Source of the DNA: Caulobacter sp.
GTDB taxonomy: Bacteria > Pseudomonadota > Alphaproteobacteria > Caulobacterales > Caulobacteraceae
Reading direction: 5' to 3'
Assembly (NCBI GenBank): GCA_028291055.1
Contig: JAQGIP010000047.1
Coordinates: forward strand, 1-62,408
Length of the DNA: 62,408 bases
A program made the translations under genes and the position numbers. Positions 1 to 9,660 of the stretch are shown piece by piece. The number at the start of each line of letters is the position of its first letter. Positions within the stretch are counted from its first letter, which is position 1. Below the pieces are notes generated by a model, which was not told where the DNA came from, ran no database searches, and was given only the letters and a program-made list of their open reading frames with translations.

Positions 1-72
1 AAAGCGGCGCCCAGGCAATCTGAGCGCTGTAAGAACAAGAGCAACCATCACCTTCCAAGGGGATTAGGGTTC

Positions 73-1482
73 ATGACGACCGCCAAAGACATTCTCCAAA
101 AGATCAAAGACGAAGACGTCAAATACGTCGACGTCCGCTTCACCGACATCAAAGGTCAGATGCAGCACGTGACCTTCGACATCGACCTGGTCGATGACGA
201 CTTCCTGGAAGACGGCACCATGTTCGACGGTTCGTCGATCGCGGGCTGGAAGGCCATCAACGAGTCCGACATGAAGCTGCGTCCCGACCTGGACAGCGCG
301 ATCATCGACCCCTTCTACCAGCAGACGACCATGGCGCTGTTCTGCGACGTGGTGAACCCTGACGACGGCACGCCCTATGACCGCGACCCGCGCTCGATCG
401 CCAAGGCGGCCCTGGCGCATACCAAGTCCCTCGGCATCGGCGACACGGTCTATTTCGGCCCGGAAGCCGAGTTCTTCATCTTCGACGACGTGAAGTGGGG
501 CACCGACCCCCACAACACCTTCTACTCCTACGAGTCGAGCGAACTGCCGGTCAGTTCGAAGAAGGAATACGCCGAAGGCAACATGGGCTACCGCCCGGGC
601 CCCAAGGGCGGCTACTTCCCCGTCAACCCGGTGGACAGCTGCCAGGACCTGCGCGGCGAGATGCTGGCCGTGATGGGCGAGCTCGGCATGAAGCCGGAAA
701 AGCACCACCACGAAGTGGCGCCCGCCCAGCACGAACTCGGCCTGAAGTTCGACACCATGATCGTCATGGCCGACCGCCTTCAGCTCTACAAGTACGTGAT
801 CCACAACGTCGCCGCGGCCTACGGCAAGACCGCCACCTTCATGGCCAAGCCGATGTTCGCCGACAACGGTTCGGGCATGCACGTGCACCAGTCGATCTGG
901 AAGGACGGAAAGCCCATGTTCGCCGGCGACAAGTACGCTGGCTTGTCCGACATGTGCCTGTGGTACATCGGCTGCATCATCAAGCACGCCAAGGCCATCA
1001 ACGCCTTCTCGAACTCGACCACCAACAGCTACAAGCGGCTGGTGCCGGGCTACGAGGCGCCGGTGAAACTGGCCTATTCGGCCCGCAACCGCTCGGCCTC
1101 CATCCGCATCCCGCACGTGGACAGCCCCAAGGGCAAGCGCATCGAGTGCCGCTTCCCCGACCCGATGGGCAACCCCTACCTGACTTTCACCGCCCTGCTG
1201 ATGGCCGGCCTCGACGGCATCATCAACAAGATCGATCCGGGCGGCCCCCAGGACAAGAACCTCTACGACCTGCCGCCCCGCGAACAGAAGAAGGTGCCGG
1301 AAGTCTGCGGCAGCTTGCGTGAGGCCCTGGAAAACCTCGACAAGGACCGCGCCTTCCTGAAGGCCGGCGGCGTCATGGATGACGACTTCATCGACAGCTA
1401 CATCGAGCTGAAGATGGAAGAAGTGATGCGTCTCCAACTCCACCCGCACCCCGTCGAATTCGAAATGTACTACAAGTGCTAG
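73..1482 (+). CDS. glnA: Glutamine synthetase type I
   Basis: Makes glutamine from glutamate, ammonia and ATP in the cytoplasm, the main entry of ammonium into metabolism. The 469-aa length matches the type I dodecameric enzyme. Visible motifs are [10 protein letters not shown] near residue 53, the glutamate/metal-binding segment [10 protein letters not shown] near 130, the ATP-binding [16 protein letters not shown] near 258, and NLYDLPP near 396, whose Tyr is the adenylylation site in GSI-beta enzymes. The ATG follows AAGGGG. The 72 bases upstream hold no complete gene; glnB commonly sits there, but this window does not show it. A strong terminator follows, so glnA ends its transcription unit. 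Confidence 0.98.
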   Translation: MTTAKDILQKIKDEDVKYVDVRFTDIKGQMQHVTFDIDLVDDDFLEDGTMFDGSSIAGWKAINESDMKLRPDLDSAIIDPFYQQTTMALFCDVVNPDDGTPYDRDPRSIAKAALAHTKSLGIGDTVYFGPEAEFFIFDDVKWGTDPHNTFYSYESSELPVSSKKEYAEGNMGYRPGPKGGYFPVNPVDSCQDLRGEMLAVMGELGMKPEKHHHEVAPAQHELGLKFDTMIVMADRLQLYKYVIHNVAAAYGKTATFMAKPMFADNGSGMHVHQSIWKDGKPMFAGDKYAGLSDMCLWYIGCIIKHAKAINAFSNSTTNSYKRLVPGYEAPVKLAYSARNRSASIRIPHVDSPKGKRIECRFPDPMGNPYLTFTALLMAGLDGIINKIDPGGPQDKNLYDLPPREQKKVPEVCGSLREALENLDKDRAFLKAGGVMDDDFIDSYIELKMEEVMRLQLHPHPVEFEMYYKC

Positions 1483-1506
1483 TCACCGGTTCCTGACCGG
1501 ACCGGG

Positions 1507-1534
1507 GGGCCGCGGAGCAATCCGCGGCCCTTTT
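1507..1534 (+). terminator. Rho-independent terminator of glnA
   Basis: A perfect 10-bp stem, GGGCCGCGGA (1507-1516) with TCCGCGGCCC (1521-1530), closes on a GCAA tetraloop and is followed by TTTT. It begins 25 bases after the glnA stop codon. Confidence 0.92.
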
Positions 1535-1700
1535 CGTTTGGCGCGGCGCCACTGGCGCAACGCCGCCACAGGCGAGCCGGAAGGTGAAAAGCCCCCACCG
1601 GTTGTGTGGCGCGCGGACGTCGCGCGCGCTAAGCACGCGTTTTCGCCGTCTTGTGAAATGCCGGCTGACGACAGCCGGGACCGACGGCGCCGGAGTTTGA

Positions 1701-2888
1701 ATGTCACGCCACCGCACGGGTCTGCGACGCCTACGCAACTACAAGCCGGCCGCCCACGCCCTCTTCTCCCGGATCACTCGCGGCCGTCCGGCGCTGTCCG
1801 AAGCGCTGGACTTCTATCCTAATTTCGGCCCGCCCGACGGCATGACCGTCCTGCATGACGACCTCATCACCTCACCCATGGCGGCGCCGAAATACGCCGC
1901 CGAACTGGCCAAGATGCTGGAGCACAATTGCGAGGGAACGCAGACCGCGAAGGGCATTCCCCCGTTACCCCTGCTGCGGCGCGTGGTGTGGGAAGCGCCG
2001 GACATCTACATGCCCGGCCGCATCATCTATCCCGTGGATAGGCGCTCGGCGCGCATCGCCTCCTTCGAACTGGACGGCCCGACCAACTGGTCCAACACCC
2101 GGCCAAGGCCGTTCCGCAGCCCGCCGATCCAGATCCGCGGCCGCGCGGTGCTCGTGCCCAACATGCGCCACTACGGGCACCTGATGACCGACAAGCTGGC
2201 CCCCATCGCCTTTGCCGCCCACCTGGGGTTCATCACCCCGGCCAATCCGGTCACCCTGGTGCGCGCCCAGGGCGACAATGCCGTCTCGCGGGCTTTCGCC
2301 GACGGGATGGTGAAGCTTGGATTGGCCTCCAACATCGTCACCCTGACGCGGGGCCAGAGCGCGCTGGCCGAGAGCTATATTCAGTGCGAGGCGCTGACCA
2401 GCAGCGGCGAGCACAAGTACGCCATGCCGGAGGTGACGCCGCTGATCCGCGAGATTTTCGCGGCCGCCTACGGCGAACAGGCCCTGGCGTCGATCCCGAC
2501 CTATCCGCGAGTCTACCTGACGCGGGGTTCGGCGAAACTGAGGCAGGTGGAGGGTGAGGCGGCCTTGATCGAGGCGCTGCGGGCCGATGGCGTCCACATC
2601 TTCGAATCACGATGGAGCAATCACGCCGAGCAGATGCAGGTCTTCTCCAACTGCGACGTCCAGGTGGGCGTGCACGGCGGCGGCTTGGTCAATGCGATCT
2701 TCGCCAAGCCCTCGTCGCGCCTGATCGAGATCTGCGCCTTCGACGCTCGCAAGACCACCGGCCTGTTCTGGACATCCTGCGCGGGGGCCGACTATTCCGC
2801 CCTGTTCGGCGGCCCGGACGGCCCGCTGCAGAGCTTCACCATCGACCCCGTCGAGATGCGGCGTGAGATCGAGGCCCTCATCACCTGA
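1701..2888 (+). CDS. GT61 (DUF563) family glycosyltransferase
   Basis: A 395-aa protein whose C-terminal third carries the signature of family 61 glycosyltransferases: DVQVGVHGGGLVNAIFAKPS near residues 316-335, followed by SRLIEIC. Family members transfer sugars such as xylose or GlcNAc, and in bacteria often lie near polysaccharide or O-antigen genes; the acceptor here cannot be predicted. There is no signal peptide or membrane segment, so it is probably cytoplasmic. It stands alone between the glnA terminator and a two-component system. Family assignment is good; substrate unknown. Confidence 0.82.
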   Translation: MSRHRTGLRRLRNYKPAAHALFSRITRGRPALSEALDFYPNFGPPDGMTVLHDDLITSPMAAPKYAAELAKMLEHNCEGTQTAKGIPPLPLLRRVVWEAPDIYMPGRIIYPVDRRSARIASFELDGPTNWSNTRPRPFRSPPIQIRGRAVLVPNMRHYGHLMTDKLAPIAFAAHLGFITPANPVTLVRAQGDNAVSRAFADGMVKLGLASNIVTLTRGQSALAESYIQCEALTSSGEHKYAMPEVTPLIREIFAAAYGEQALASIPTYPRVYLTRGSAKLRQVEGEAALIEALRADGVHIFESRWSNHAEQMQVFSNCDVQVGVHGGGLVNAIFAKPSSRLIEICAFDARKTTGLFWTSCAGADYSALFGGPDGPLQSFTIDPVEMRREIEALIT

Positions 2889-2905
2889 GGTCTGCCATGA
2901 GACCC

Positions 2906-2919
2906 TGCCTATTTAGGCG
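2906..2919. promoter_or_regulatory. Palindromic operator, copy 1 (upstream of response regulator)
   Basis: TGCCTATTTAGGCG is an inverted repeat (GCCT-N4-AGGC, outermost pair mismatched) lying 51 bases before the regulator ATG. The same TGCCT-N4-AGGCA design recurs at 5504-5517 and 7879-7892 before the two exoprotein genes. Size and symmetry suit a dimeric LuxR/NarL-type regulator; autoregulation is inferred. Confidence 0.6.
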
Positions 2920-2956
2920 CCTTGCCACCTGAAGCGCCTTGGCTCTTGTCTGGGCC

Positions 2957-3634
2957 ATGATTACGCTCACGCCGCGCGTCCGCACCGAAACCCTGGGGGC
3001 CCCTGTGAGCGTCGAGGCGACCCTGCTGCTGGTCGACGACCATCCCCTCTTCCATGCGGGCCTGGCCAGCATGCTGCGCACCGCGCGGCCGGGCTATAGC
3101 CTGCTCAGCGCCCATGACGCGGCCCAGGGGCTGGAGATGGTGCGCGCCGATCCGCGCATCGACCTGGTGCTGGTCGACATCGTGCTGCCCGGCATCGACG
3201 GCTTCGACGCCCTGGGCGAGTTCGGCAAGGCCTGTCCGCAGCTGCCCCGGGTGATGATCTCCGGCCGCGAGGATGCCGCCGCGCGCATGCGCGCGCGCCA
3301 TTGCGGCGCCTCGGGCTTCATATCCAAGGCCTGGGCGCCCGAGCGGATCGCCGGGGTGCTGGACGCGGTGCTGGACGGCGGCTCCGGGTTTGACGAACAG
3401 GCCCCGGCGGCGCGCGACGATGGCGCGAACGCCGGCGCCTCCAACCTCACGCCGCGCCAGGTGGAGGTGCTCAGCCTGCTGGCCGAGGGTCACTCCAACA
3501 AGGAGATCGAATACCGGCTGGGCATCGCCGAGCGCACCGTGCGCGCCCACCTGACCGAGATCTTCCAGACGCTGGGGGCCCAGACCCGGGTCCAGGCCAT
3601 CCTCCAGGCCCAGAAGCTGGGCCTCATCCCGTGA
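2957..3634 (+). CDS. Two-component response regulator, LuxR/NarL type
   Basis: An N-terminal receiver domain begins at LLLVDDHPLFHAGLASML. The likely phospho-acceptor Asp is in LVLVDIVLPGIDGF, the switch Ser in VMISGRED, and the conserved Lys in GFISKAW. The C-terminal LuxR-type helix-turn-helix starts at LTPRQVEVLSLLAEGHSNKEI. The next gene, a hybrid histidine kinase, overlaps it by four bases (GTGA), so the two are translationally coupled and probably partners. ATG 2957 is chosen; GTG 3004 would give a more compact N-terminus, and TTG 2939 is also open. The palindrome at 2906 suggests self-regulation and control of the downstream exoprotein genes. Confidence 0.9.
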   Translation: MITLTPRVRTETLGAPVSVEATLLLVDDHPLFHAGLASMLRTARPGYSLLSAHDAAQGLEMVRADPRIDLVLVDIVLPGIDGFDALGEFGKACPQLPRVMISGREDAAARMRARHCGASGFISKAWAPERIAGVLDAVLDGGSGFDEQAPAARDDGANAGASNLTPRQVEVLSLLAEGHSNKEIEYRLGIAERTVRAHLTEIFQTLGAQTRVQAILQAQKLGLIP

Positions 3635-5472
3635 GCGTGGCGCAGAGTGTGGCGGGCGCCGGCGCGGCCGCCGACGCCCGGGTGCAGGCCGAATGCATCC
3701 GCACCCTCTACCGCCAGATCCCCAACAGCTTCGCCGCCGCCCTGGTGGTCACCGTCTACATGGTGGCGACCGCCCTGCCCTACAGTCCGCACCCGTGGGT
3801 CTGGGGCTGGCTGGCCGTCCAGCTGCTGGCCCAGGTCTATCGCGCCTGGATCTATTTCCGCTACCGGGCCAACCCGCCCGACGTGGCGCCGGCCGACGAC
3901 CCGACCCTCAGCCGCTGGGGCCGGACCTACGCCAGCTACATGCTGGTCGCCGGCCTGGTCTGGGGCTCGACCATCTTCCTGTTCGCCCATGGCGACAAAC
4001 CGATCACGCTCGCGCTCACCCTGTGCGGCCTTTACGGCATCGCCGGCGGGGCGGTGCCCGGCAACGCCTACCAGCCCTCCGCCATCTACGCCTTCGTAGG
4101 GGCCATCTTCGGGGCAGTGGCCCTGAAGATGGGTCTGGTCCATGACTTCGATCACATCGTCCTGGGCCTGGCCTCCTTCGCCTTCGCCGGCATCCTCTTC
4201 ATGTTCTGCCGGGTGCAGCATCGCACCCTGATCGAAGGCTTCGCGATCCGGTTCGAGAACGCCGAACTGCTGGAAGCCCTGAAGGTCCAGACCGCGGAAG
4301 CCGAGGCCGCCCGCCAGCGGGCCGAGCAGGCCAACCTGGCCAAATCCCAGTTCCTGGCCGCCGCCAGCCACGATCTGCGCCAGCCCCTCTATGCCCTGGG
4401 CCTCTTCTCGGCCTCGCTCCAGTCGCTGAAGCTGGACGCCCAGGCCGACGACATCGTCCACCGCATCCAGGCCAACATCGAAGCGATGGAAGGCCTGTTC
4501 GAAGGCCTGCTCGACGTCTCCAAGCTGGACGCCGGGGTCATCAAGCCCCAGATCGCCGCCGTCCCGATCGCCGGCCTCTTCCAACGACTCGAGCAGTATT
4601 TCGCCGCCACCGCCGCCGACCGGGGCCTGAAGCTGCGGTTCACCGGCAGTGGCCTCTGGGCCCGGGGCGACACCATGCTGTTGGAGCGCATCGTCGGCAA
4701 CCTGATCGCCAACGCCATCCGCTACACCGCCCGGGGCGGCATCGTGGTCGGCTGCCGGCGGATGGCGGACGACCGCGTGCGCGTGGAGGTCTGGGACACC
4801 GGCATCGGCATCAGCCAGGCCGACCAGGCGCGCATCTTCGAAGAGTTCGTCCAGATCGGAAATCCCGAGCGCGACCGCCGCAAGGGCCTGGGCCTGGGGC
4901 TGGCCATCGCCCAGCGCACCGCGGCCCTGATGGACGCCCGGGTCTCGGTCCGCTCCAGGCCCGGCAAGGGATCGGCCTTCTGCATCGACCTGCCCCGCGC
5001 CGAACCGGACACCACCTCCGTCGAGGCCGAGAGTCCCGCGGGCGAGGACCTGGTGCGGGGCCTGTCCGTCCTGGTGGTCGACGACGAACAGACGGTGCGC
5101 GAGGCGCTGGGCCTGCTCCTGGGGCGCTGGGGCGTGAAGGCCGACGTGGTCGAGTCCGGTGCGGAAGCCAAGGCCCTGCTGGCCACCGGCGCGCGCTACC
5201 GCATCCTGCTGGCCGACTATCGCCTGCGGGAGGGCGAGACCGGTTTCGACGTCATCGGCATCGTCCGCGCCGCCCAGGATCCGCCGCCCGTCTGCTGCCT
5301 GATCACCGGCGACATGGACCCCGACCTGTTGAGCGAGGCCCGCGCCTTGAACGTAGCCCTGCTGCACAAGCCCCTGCGCCCGGCCAAGCTGCGCGCGCTG
5401 CTCAACCACCTGGCCTCTCAGGCGCCGGTCCTGCCCCGTTCGCCCAAGGCGCTCAAAACTCCCGCCGAATGA
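3631..5472 (+). CDS. Hybrid sensor histidine kinase with C-terminal receiver
   Basis: A 613-aa membrane sensor kinase. About six hydrophobic segments lie between residues 28 and 195 with no recognisable extracytoplasmic sensor domain, so the signal may be sensed in the membrane. A short coiled coil rich in Ala, Glu and Gln leads to the HisKA box AASHDLRQPLYALGLF (phospho-acceptor His). The ATPase follows: N box ERIVGNLIANAIRYT, G1 VWDTGIGI, G2 GLGLGLAIAQ. A receiver domain fills the C-terminus (VLVVDDEQTVREAL, acceptor Asp in LLADYRL). The GTG start overlaps the stop of the regulator gene. No terminator is obvious; an operator-like palindrome lies 32 bases beyond the stop. Confidence 0.92.
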   Translation: MSVAQSVAGAGAAADARVQAECIRTLYRQIPNSFAAALVVTVYMVATALPYSPHPWVWGWLAVQLLAQVYRAWIYFRYRANPPDVAPADDPTLSRWGRTYASYMLVAGLVWGSTIFLFAHGDKPITLALTLCGLYGIAGGAVPGNAYQPSAIYAFVGAIFGAVALKMGLVHDFDHIVLGLASFAFAGILFMFCRVQHRTLIEGFAIRFENAELLEALKVQTAEAEAARQRAEQANLAKSQFLAAASHDLRQPLYALGLFSASLQSLKLDAQADDIVHRIQANIEAMEGLFEGLLDVSKLDAGVIKPQIAAVPIAGLFQRLEQYFAATAADRGLKLRFTGSGLWARGDTMLLERIVGNLIANAIRYTARGGIVVGCRRMADDRVRVEVWDTGIGISQADQARIFEEFVQIGNPERDRRKGLGLGLAIAQRTAALMDARVSVRSRPGKGSAFCIDLPRAEPDTTSVEAESPAGEDLVRGLSVLVVDDEQTVREALGLLLGRWGVKADVVESGAEAKALLATGARYRILLADYRLREGETGFDVIGIVRAAQDPPPVCCLITGDMDPDLLSEARALNVALLHKPLRPAKLRALLNHLASQAPVLPRSPKALKTPAE

Positions 5473-5503
5473 GAAATACGCGCCATATCAGGCGCTTAGA
5501 CCC

Positions 5504-5517
5504 TGCCTGAATAGGCA
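5504..5517. promoter_or_regulatory. Palindromic operator, copy 2 (upstream of exoprotein gene 1)
   Basis: TGCCTGAATAGGCA is a perfect 5-bp inverted repeat with a 4-base spacer, 126 bases before the ATG. The following 12 bases (to 5529, AATTGCGGCGCT) are identical to those after copy 3, so a longer promoter block is conserved between the two exoprotein genes. A second inverted repeat, GCGCC-N6-GGCGC, lies at 5480-5495. Confidence 0.68.
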
Positions 5518-5643
5518 ATTGCGGCGCTACCGGCGTTCGTGGAGCATGGGTTTCGACCGGCTAAAGGTCGTTATCAGTCACGGCAGAACGCTCCTCCGCG
5601 CGGGTGTGCGGCGTTGCGAGCGGCTGCGTCTCGGGAACCGCAA

Positions 5644-7758
5644 ATGTCCAACACGACCCTGACTTTCGACGGGAGCCATTCCGGCGACATCTACGTCGAG
5701 AACGGTTATGTCTTCACGGCCACCTATCACGACAGCGACCCCCATCCGAGCATGCTGGGCGGCGTGGGCGCCCTCGACTTCGACTATCGCAACGTCACGG
5801 TGGAGGTGCACCGGCTCGACAGCGGGGTGTTCAACTTCGTCAGCGTCGATTTCGACGGCCGCGTCCCAGGCGGCGGTGGCGAGGGCCCGGGGCTCTACCA
5901 GACCGTCGATGTGATCGGGGCCTCCACGACCGGCCACGGCGGCGAACTCCTCGCCGCCTTCGACAACAATCTCGGCTTCCAGACCTTCACCCCCGCCGAC
6001 GGCCTGTTCCAGATCGGCGGGCTCGATACGGACCCATCCTGGAGCGACGTGACGTCGATGACGATCACGAGCTACAGCGGCTTCGGCGTCAACGGCATCG
6101 TGATGGACAACTTCGTCGTCAGCCTGAGCCCGCCGCCCAGCACCACCTTCATCGACTTCGAGGACGGCTCACAGTTCGTCGACAACAACGGTATCGTGGC
6201 CCACGACACCTACCACCAGAACGGCTTCACCCTGAAGACGCCGAGCGATTCCGGCCGCACCGAGACCATGTCCGACCCGCTGGGCCACCCCAGCGGCCTG
6301 GCCGACGACTACATCCAGGTGTTCCACCTGGCCCTGGAACTGACCAAGGACGACGGCAGCGCCTTCGGCGTGAGCAGCGTCGACCTGGACGGCTTCGACA
6401 ATGATCCGGGCAATCCCGCCAGCGTCACCTTCACGGGCACGTTGGCCGGTGGGAATACCGTCAGCTTCACCACGGTTCTGGATTCGGATACCGGCTTCCA
6501 GACGGTGGTCCTGCCGGGCAGCTTCGCCAGCGGGCTGATCGAACTCAGCTTCATCAGCCTGAACGACGACGCCCTCAACGTCGACAATATCCGCTTCGCC
6601 AACGGCCTGGCCCTCAACGGCACGAAGAACAACGACGTCATCAATGGCGTCCAGTCGGGCTCGACGACCATCGACGGCAAGCAGGGCGTCGACACCGTCG
6701 ACTTCGGCGCCGCGACCGGCGGCGTCAACGCCAACCTGGCCACCGGCGTCGCGACCGGACCCGGCGTCAGCGACACCCTGGTCAATGTCGAGAACCTCAC
6801 CGGCTCCGGCCATGACGACACCCTCACCGGCAGCGCCGCCAACAACGTGCTCGACGGTGGCGCCGGCGACGATGGCCTTTATGGCGGGGCCGGCAGGGAC
6901 ACGCTGCTGGGCGGCGCGGGCGCCGACATCCTGGATGGCGGGGTGGCCAATGACGTCATGGCCGGTGGCGCGGGCGACGACACCTACTACGTCGAAAACG
7001 CTGCCGACGTGGTCACCGAACTGCCCGGCGACGGCTACGACACCGTCTATGCGGCCACCACCTGGAAGGCCACGGCCGGCTCGGAGATCGAGAAGATCGT
7101 CCTGAGCGGATCGGCCGGCATCGGGGCTACCGGCAATGCCTTCACCGTCGAGATCGACGGCAATGGCGGCGCCAACAACCTCAACGACGGCGGCGGCGCG
7201 GCGGTGCTGAAGGGCGGCGCGGGCAACGATACCTATGTCGTCACCAACACCGGCACGACCGTGCAGGAAGACGCCGGCGCGGGCACGGACGCCATCAACA
7301 CCAGCGTCGACACCTTCGTGCTCCCGGCCAATATCGAGAAGCTGACCTACACCGGAACGGACAACTTCCACGCCACCGGGACCTCGGGCGCCGAGACCAT
7401 CATCGGCGGCGCGGGCAATGACGTCATCGACGGCGCCGGTGGGGCCGACCACCTGACCGGTGGCGGCGGAGCGGACACCTTCGTGTTCGACGCCGCCGCG
7501 GCGTCAGGGCTGGTAATCAACGATTTCCAGGCCGGCATCGACACCTTCGACCTCGACTTCGCCGGCTCCGCCACCGCCTTCCTCGTCGGCACGGCTTCCA
7601 CCAACGGCGTGCTCAACCACGCTACCGTCGTCTATGACGCCGCTCACGGGAAACTCTACTGGGAGGCCGATGGCCTGGCCTCACACAAGGTCCTGCTGGC
7701 CAGCCTGACCGCCAACCTCGACCTCCACGCCGCGGACTTCATCTTCGGCGGGCCATAG
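5644..7758 (+). CDS. RTX-type calcium-binding exoprotein 1 (704 aa)
   Basis: A predicted secreted protein with no N-terminal signal peptide, as expected for type I secretion. Residues 1-165 form a beta-rich domain of unknown family. Residues about 166-320 form a second domain (STTFIDFEDGS to LNVDNIRFANGLAL) shared with the next gene. From about residue 322 there are GGxGxDxxx nonapeptide repeats such as [19 protein letters not shown], which fold as a calcium-bound beta roll in this family. The C-terminal 90 residues, ending ADFIFGGP, match the next gene and probably hold the secretion signal. ATG 5644 follows GGGAA; the frame is open further upstream to a GTG at 5539. Function (adhesin, lectin or matrix protein) is not shown. 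Confidence 0.85.
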   Translation: MSNTTLTFDGSHSGDIYVENGYVFTATYHDSDPHPSMLGGVGALDFDYRNVTVEVHRLDSGVFNFVSVDFDGRVPGGGGEGPGLYQTVDVIGASTTGHGGELLAAFDNNLGFQTFTPADGLFQIGGLDTDPSWSDVTSMTITSYSGFGVNGIVMDNFVVSLSPPPSTTFIDFEDGSQFVDNNGIVAHDTYHQNGFTLKTPSDSGRTETMSDPLGHPSGLADDYIQVFHLALELTKDDGSAFGVSSVDLDGFDNDPGNPASVTFTGTLAGGNTVSFTTVLDSDTGFQTVVLPGSFASGLIELSFISLNDDALNVDNIRFANGLALNGTKNNDVINGVQSGSTTIDGKQGVDTVDFGAATGGVNANLATGVATGPGVSDTLVNVENLTGSGHDDTLTGSAANNVLDGGAGDDGLYGGAGRDTLLGGAGADILDGGVANDVMAGGAGDDTYYVENAADVVTELPGDGYDTVYAATTWKATAGSEIEKIVLSGSAGIGATGNAFTVEIDGNGGANNLNDGGGAAVLKGGAGNDTYVVTNTGTTVQEDAGAGTDAINTSVDTFVLPANIEKLTYTGTDNFHATGTSGAETIIGGAGNDVIDGAGGADHLTGGGGADTFVFDAAAASGLVINDFQAGIDTFDLDFAGSATAFLVGTASTNGVLNHATVVYDAAHGKLYWEADGLASHKVLLASLTANLDLHAADFIFGGP

Positions 7759-7781
7759 ACGGCGACCATCGCGACGTCAGG

Positions 7782-7806
7782 GGGTCCGGTTCGCCGGGCC
7801 CTTTTT
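7782..7806 (+). terminator. Rho-independent terminator of exoprotein gene 1
   Basis: The stem GGGTCCGG (7782-7789) with CCGGGCCC (7794-7801), one G-U pair, closes on the stable TTCG tetraloop and is followed by TTTTT. It separates the two paralogous exoprotein genes into two transcription units. Confidence 0.88.
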
Positions 7807-7878
7807 CCTACAGCGGGGAAGCGCCGCCGCCTCACCCCCCGTTGACGCGAAAGCACGCTAAATCAGCGGGTTATGACA

Positions 7879-7892
7879 TGCCTGTTTAGGCA
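7879..7892. promoter_or_regulatory. Palindromic operator, copy 3 (upstream of exoprotein gene 2)
   Basis: TGCCTGTTTAGGCA is a perfect 5-bp inverted repeat with a 4-base spacer, 110 bases before the ATG. With copies 1 and 2 it defines TGCCT-N4-AGGCA. A separate hairpin, GAGAAC-GGC-GTTCTC, follows at 7917-7931 in the presumed 5' leader. Confidence 0.68.
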
Positions 7893-8002
7893 ATTGCGGC
7901 GCTCCGCCCCACGTTGGAGAACGGCGTTCTCGATAAGCGTCCCCTACCCGGCCCTCGGGCGCGTCCACGTCAACGGCGCGCGGCCACCATCAGGAACCCC
8001 TC

Positions 8003-9630
8003 ATGCCCACTGTGATTGATTTCGAAATTCCCGAAGGCGGCATCGACGGCTTTGTCGCCGGCGACGCCTATCATCAACTCGGCTTCACGGTTGCCCGGGC
8101 TACCGGTTACGAAAACACCGGGGTGATGACCCAAAAGGTCGACGGCAACGCCAACACCTACCTCCAACTCGGCTACTCCGACGGGACGGTGGCCATCACC
8201 AAGGATGCGGGCGGCGGCTTCGGCCTGCACAGCATTGACCTCGACGGCGCCTTCAACTTCGGCGACGAGAGCGACGGCGGTGAGGATGGCCTGCAGGTCA
8301 CCTTCGAGGCGACCTTCACCAACGGCCATACCGAGACCTTCACCTACACCATCAACACCTCGAACGGCTTCGAGACGGTCGTCTTCCCGGCCAGCTTCAG
8401 CGGTGGGCTGGCCTCGGTGGTGTTCCACGGCCCCGGGTACAACTTCGTCAACTTCGACAACATCACCACCGCCGACGGCCTGTCGCTGAGCGGCACGAAG
8501 TTCAACGACGTCATCACGGCGTGCAACCCGGCTCCACGACCATCGACGGCAAGCAGGGCGTCGACACCCTCGACTTCGGCGCCTCGACCGGCGCCGTCAT
8601 CGCCAACCTGACGAACGGCCACGCCACCGGCCCCGGCTTCGACGACACCCTGCTCAACCTCGAGAATCTGACCGGCTCGATCTACGGCGACACCCTGACC
8701 GGCAGCACGGCCAACAATGTGCTGGACGGCGGCGACGGCGACGACGCCCTGTTCGGCGGCGCGGGCCGCGACACCCTGATCGGCGGCGCGGGTAACGACA
8801 CCCTCGACGGCGGCGTGGCGGCCGATACCATGGCCGGCGGCCTGGGCGACGACACCTACTATGTCGACAACAGCGCCGACGTGGTCACCGAGCTGGCGGG
8901 CCAGGGCGCCGACACCGTCTATGCTTCCCTGAGTTGGGTCGCGACGGCGGGCTCGGAGATCGAGAAGATCGTGGCCACCGGTTCTGCCGGCATCAGCCTG
9001 ACCGGCAACGCCTTCACCACCGAGATCGACGGCAACGCGGGCGCCAACAGCCTGAACGACGGCGGCGGCGCGGCCGTGCTGAAGGGCGGCGACGGCAACG
9101 ACACCTACATCGTCGCCAACGCCGGCACGACGGTGGTGGAAGGCGTGGGCGGCGGGTCCGACTCCATCAAGGTCAGCGTCGACACCTTCGTCATGGGCGC
9201 CAACATCGAAAAGATGAGCTACACCGGGGCCGGCAACTTCCATGGCACGGGCACCTCCGGCGCCGAGACCATCATCGGCGGTGCGGGCGACGACGTGATC
9301 AATGGCGGAGGCGGCGCCGACCACCTGACCGGCGGCGCGGGGGCGGACACCTTCCTGCTCACCTCGGCGGTGGCGTCGGGCCTGGTGATCAACGACTTCC
9401 AGGCGGGCGTCGACAAGTTCGACCTCGATTTCGCCGGCTCATCCACCGCCTTCCTGATCGGCGCCGCGGGAACCAACGGCGTGCTCGGTCATGCGACGCT
9501 GGTTTACGACGCCAACGGCGGCAAGCTCTACTATGAGGCCGATGGCCTGGCGGCCCACAAGGTGCTGCTGGCCAGCCTGACCGCCCACCTCGACCTGCAC
9601 GCCGCCGACTTCATCTTCGGTGGTCCCTAG
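8003..9630 (+). pseudogene. RTX-type exoprotein 2, interrupted by a one-base frameshift
   Basis: A paralogue of the preceding gene lacking its first domain. The reading frame from ATG 8003 (AGGAA upstream) covers the shared N-terminal domain (MPTVIDFEIPEGGIDGF onward) and is in register to SGTKFNDVI. The RTX repeats and C-terminus then continue in another frame, from QPGSTTIDGKQGVDTLDFGA to the stop at 9630. The intact paralogue reads DVINGVQSGSTTIDGK here. Restoring one A beside 8516 gives DVINGVQPGSTTIDGK and a single 542-aa frame. So this is either a recent one-base deletion (or phase-variable state) or a sequencing error. The repeats and the end ADFIFGGP are intact, and an operator stands upstream. 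Confidence 0.8.
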
Positions 9631-9660
9631 CCTCTCGAGGCCCTTACACTGAGACCCACT

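Noticed and set aside
3490..5409. A 639-codon minus-strand frame opposite the sensor kinase gene
   Set aside because: The sense strand encodes all kinase and receiver motifs. The opposite frame is Gly/Gln/Ala-rich with no recognisable domain.
6650..7450. Regular short repeats in RTX genes as a possible CRISPR array
   Set aside because: The repeats are in-frame codons for GGxGxD motifs with variable spacing and no spacer/repeat pattern, and no cas genes are nearby.
8003..9630. Programmed ribosomal frameshift in exoprotein gene 2
   Set aside because: The junction has no slippery heptamer or following stem, and the intact paralogue is translated in one frame. A deletion or sequencing error is simpler.
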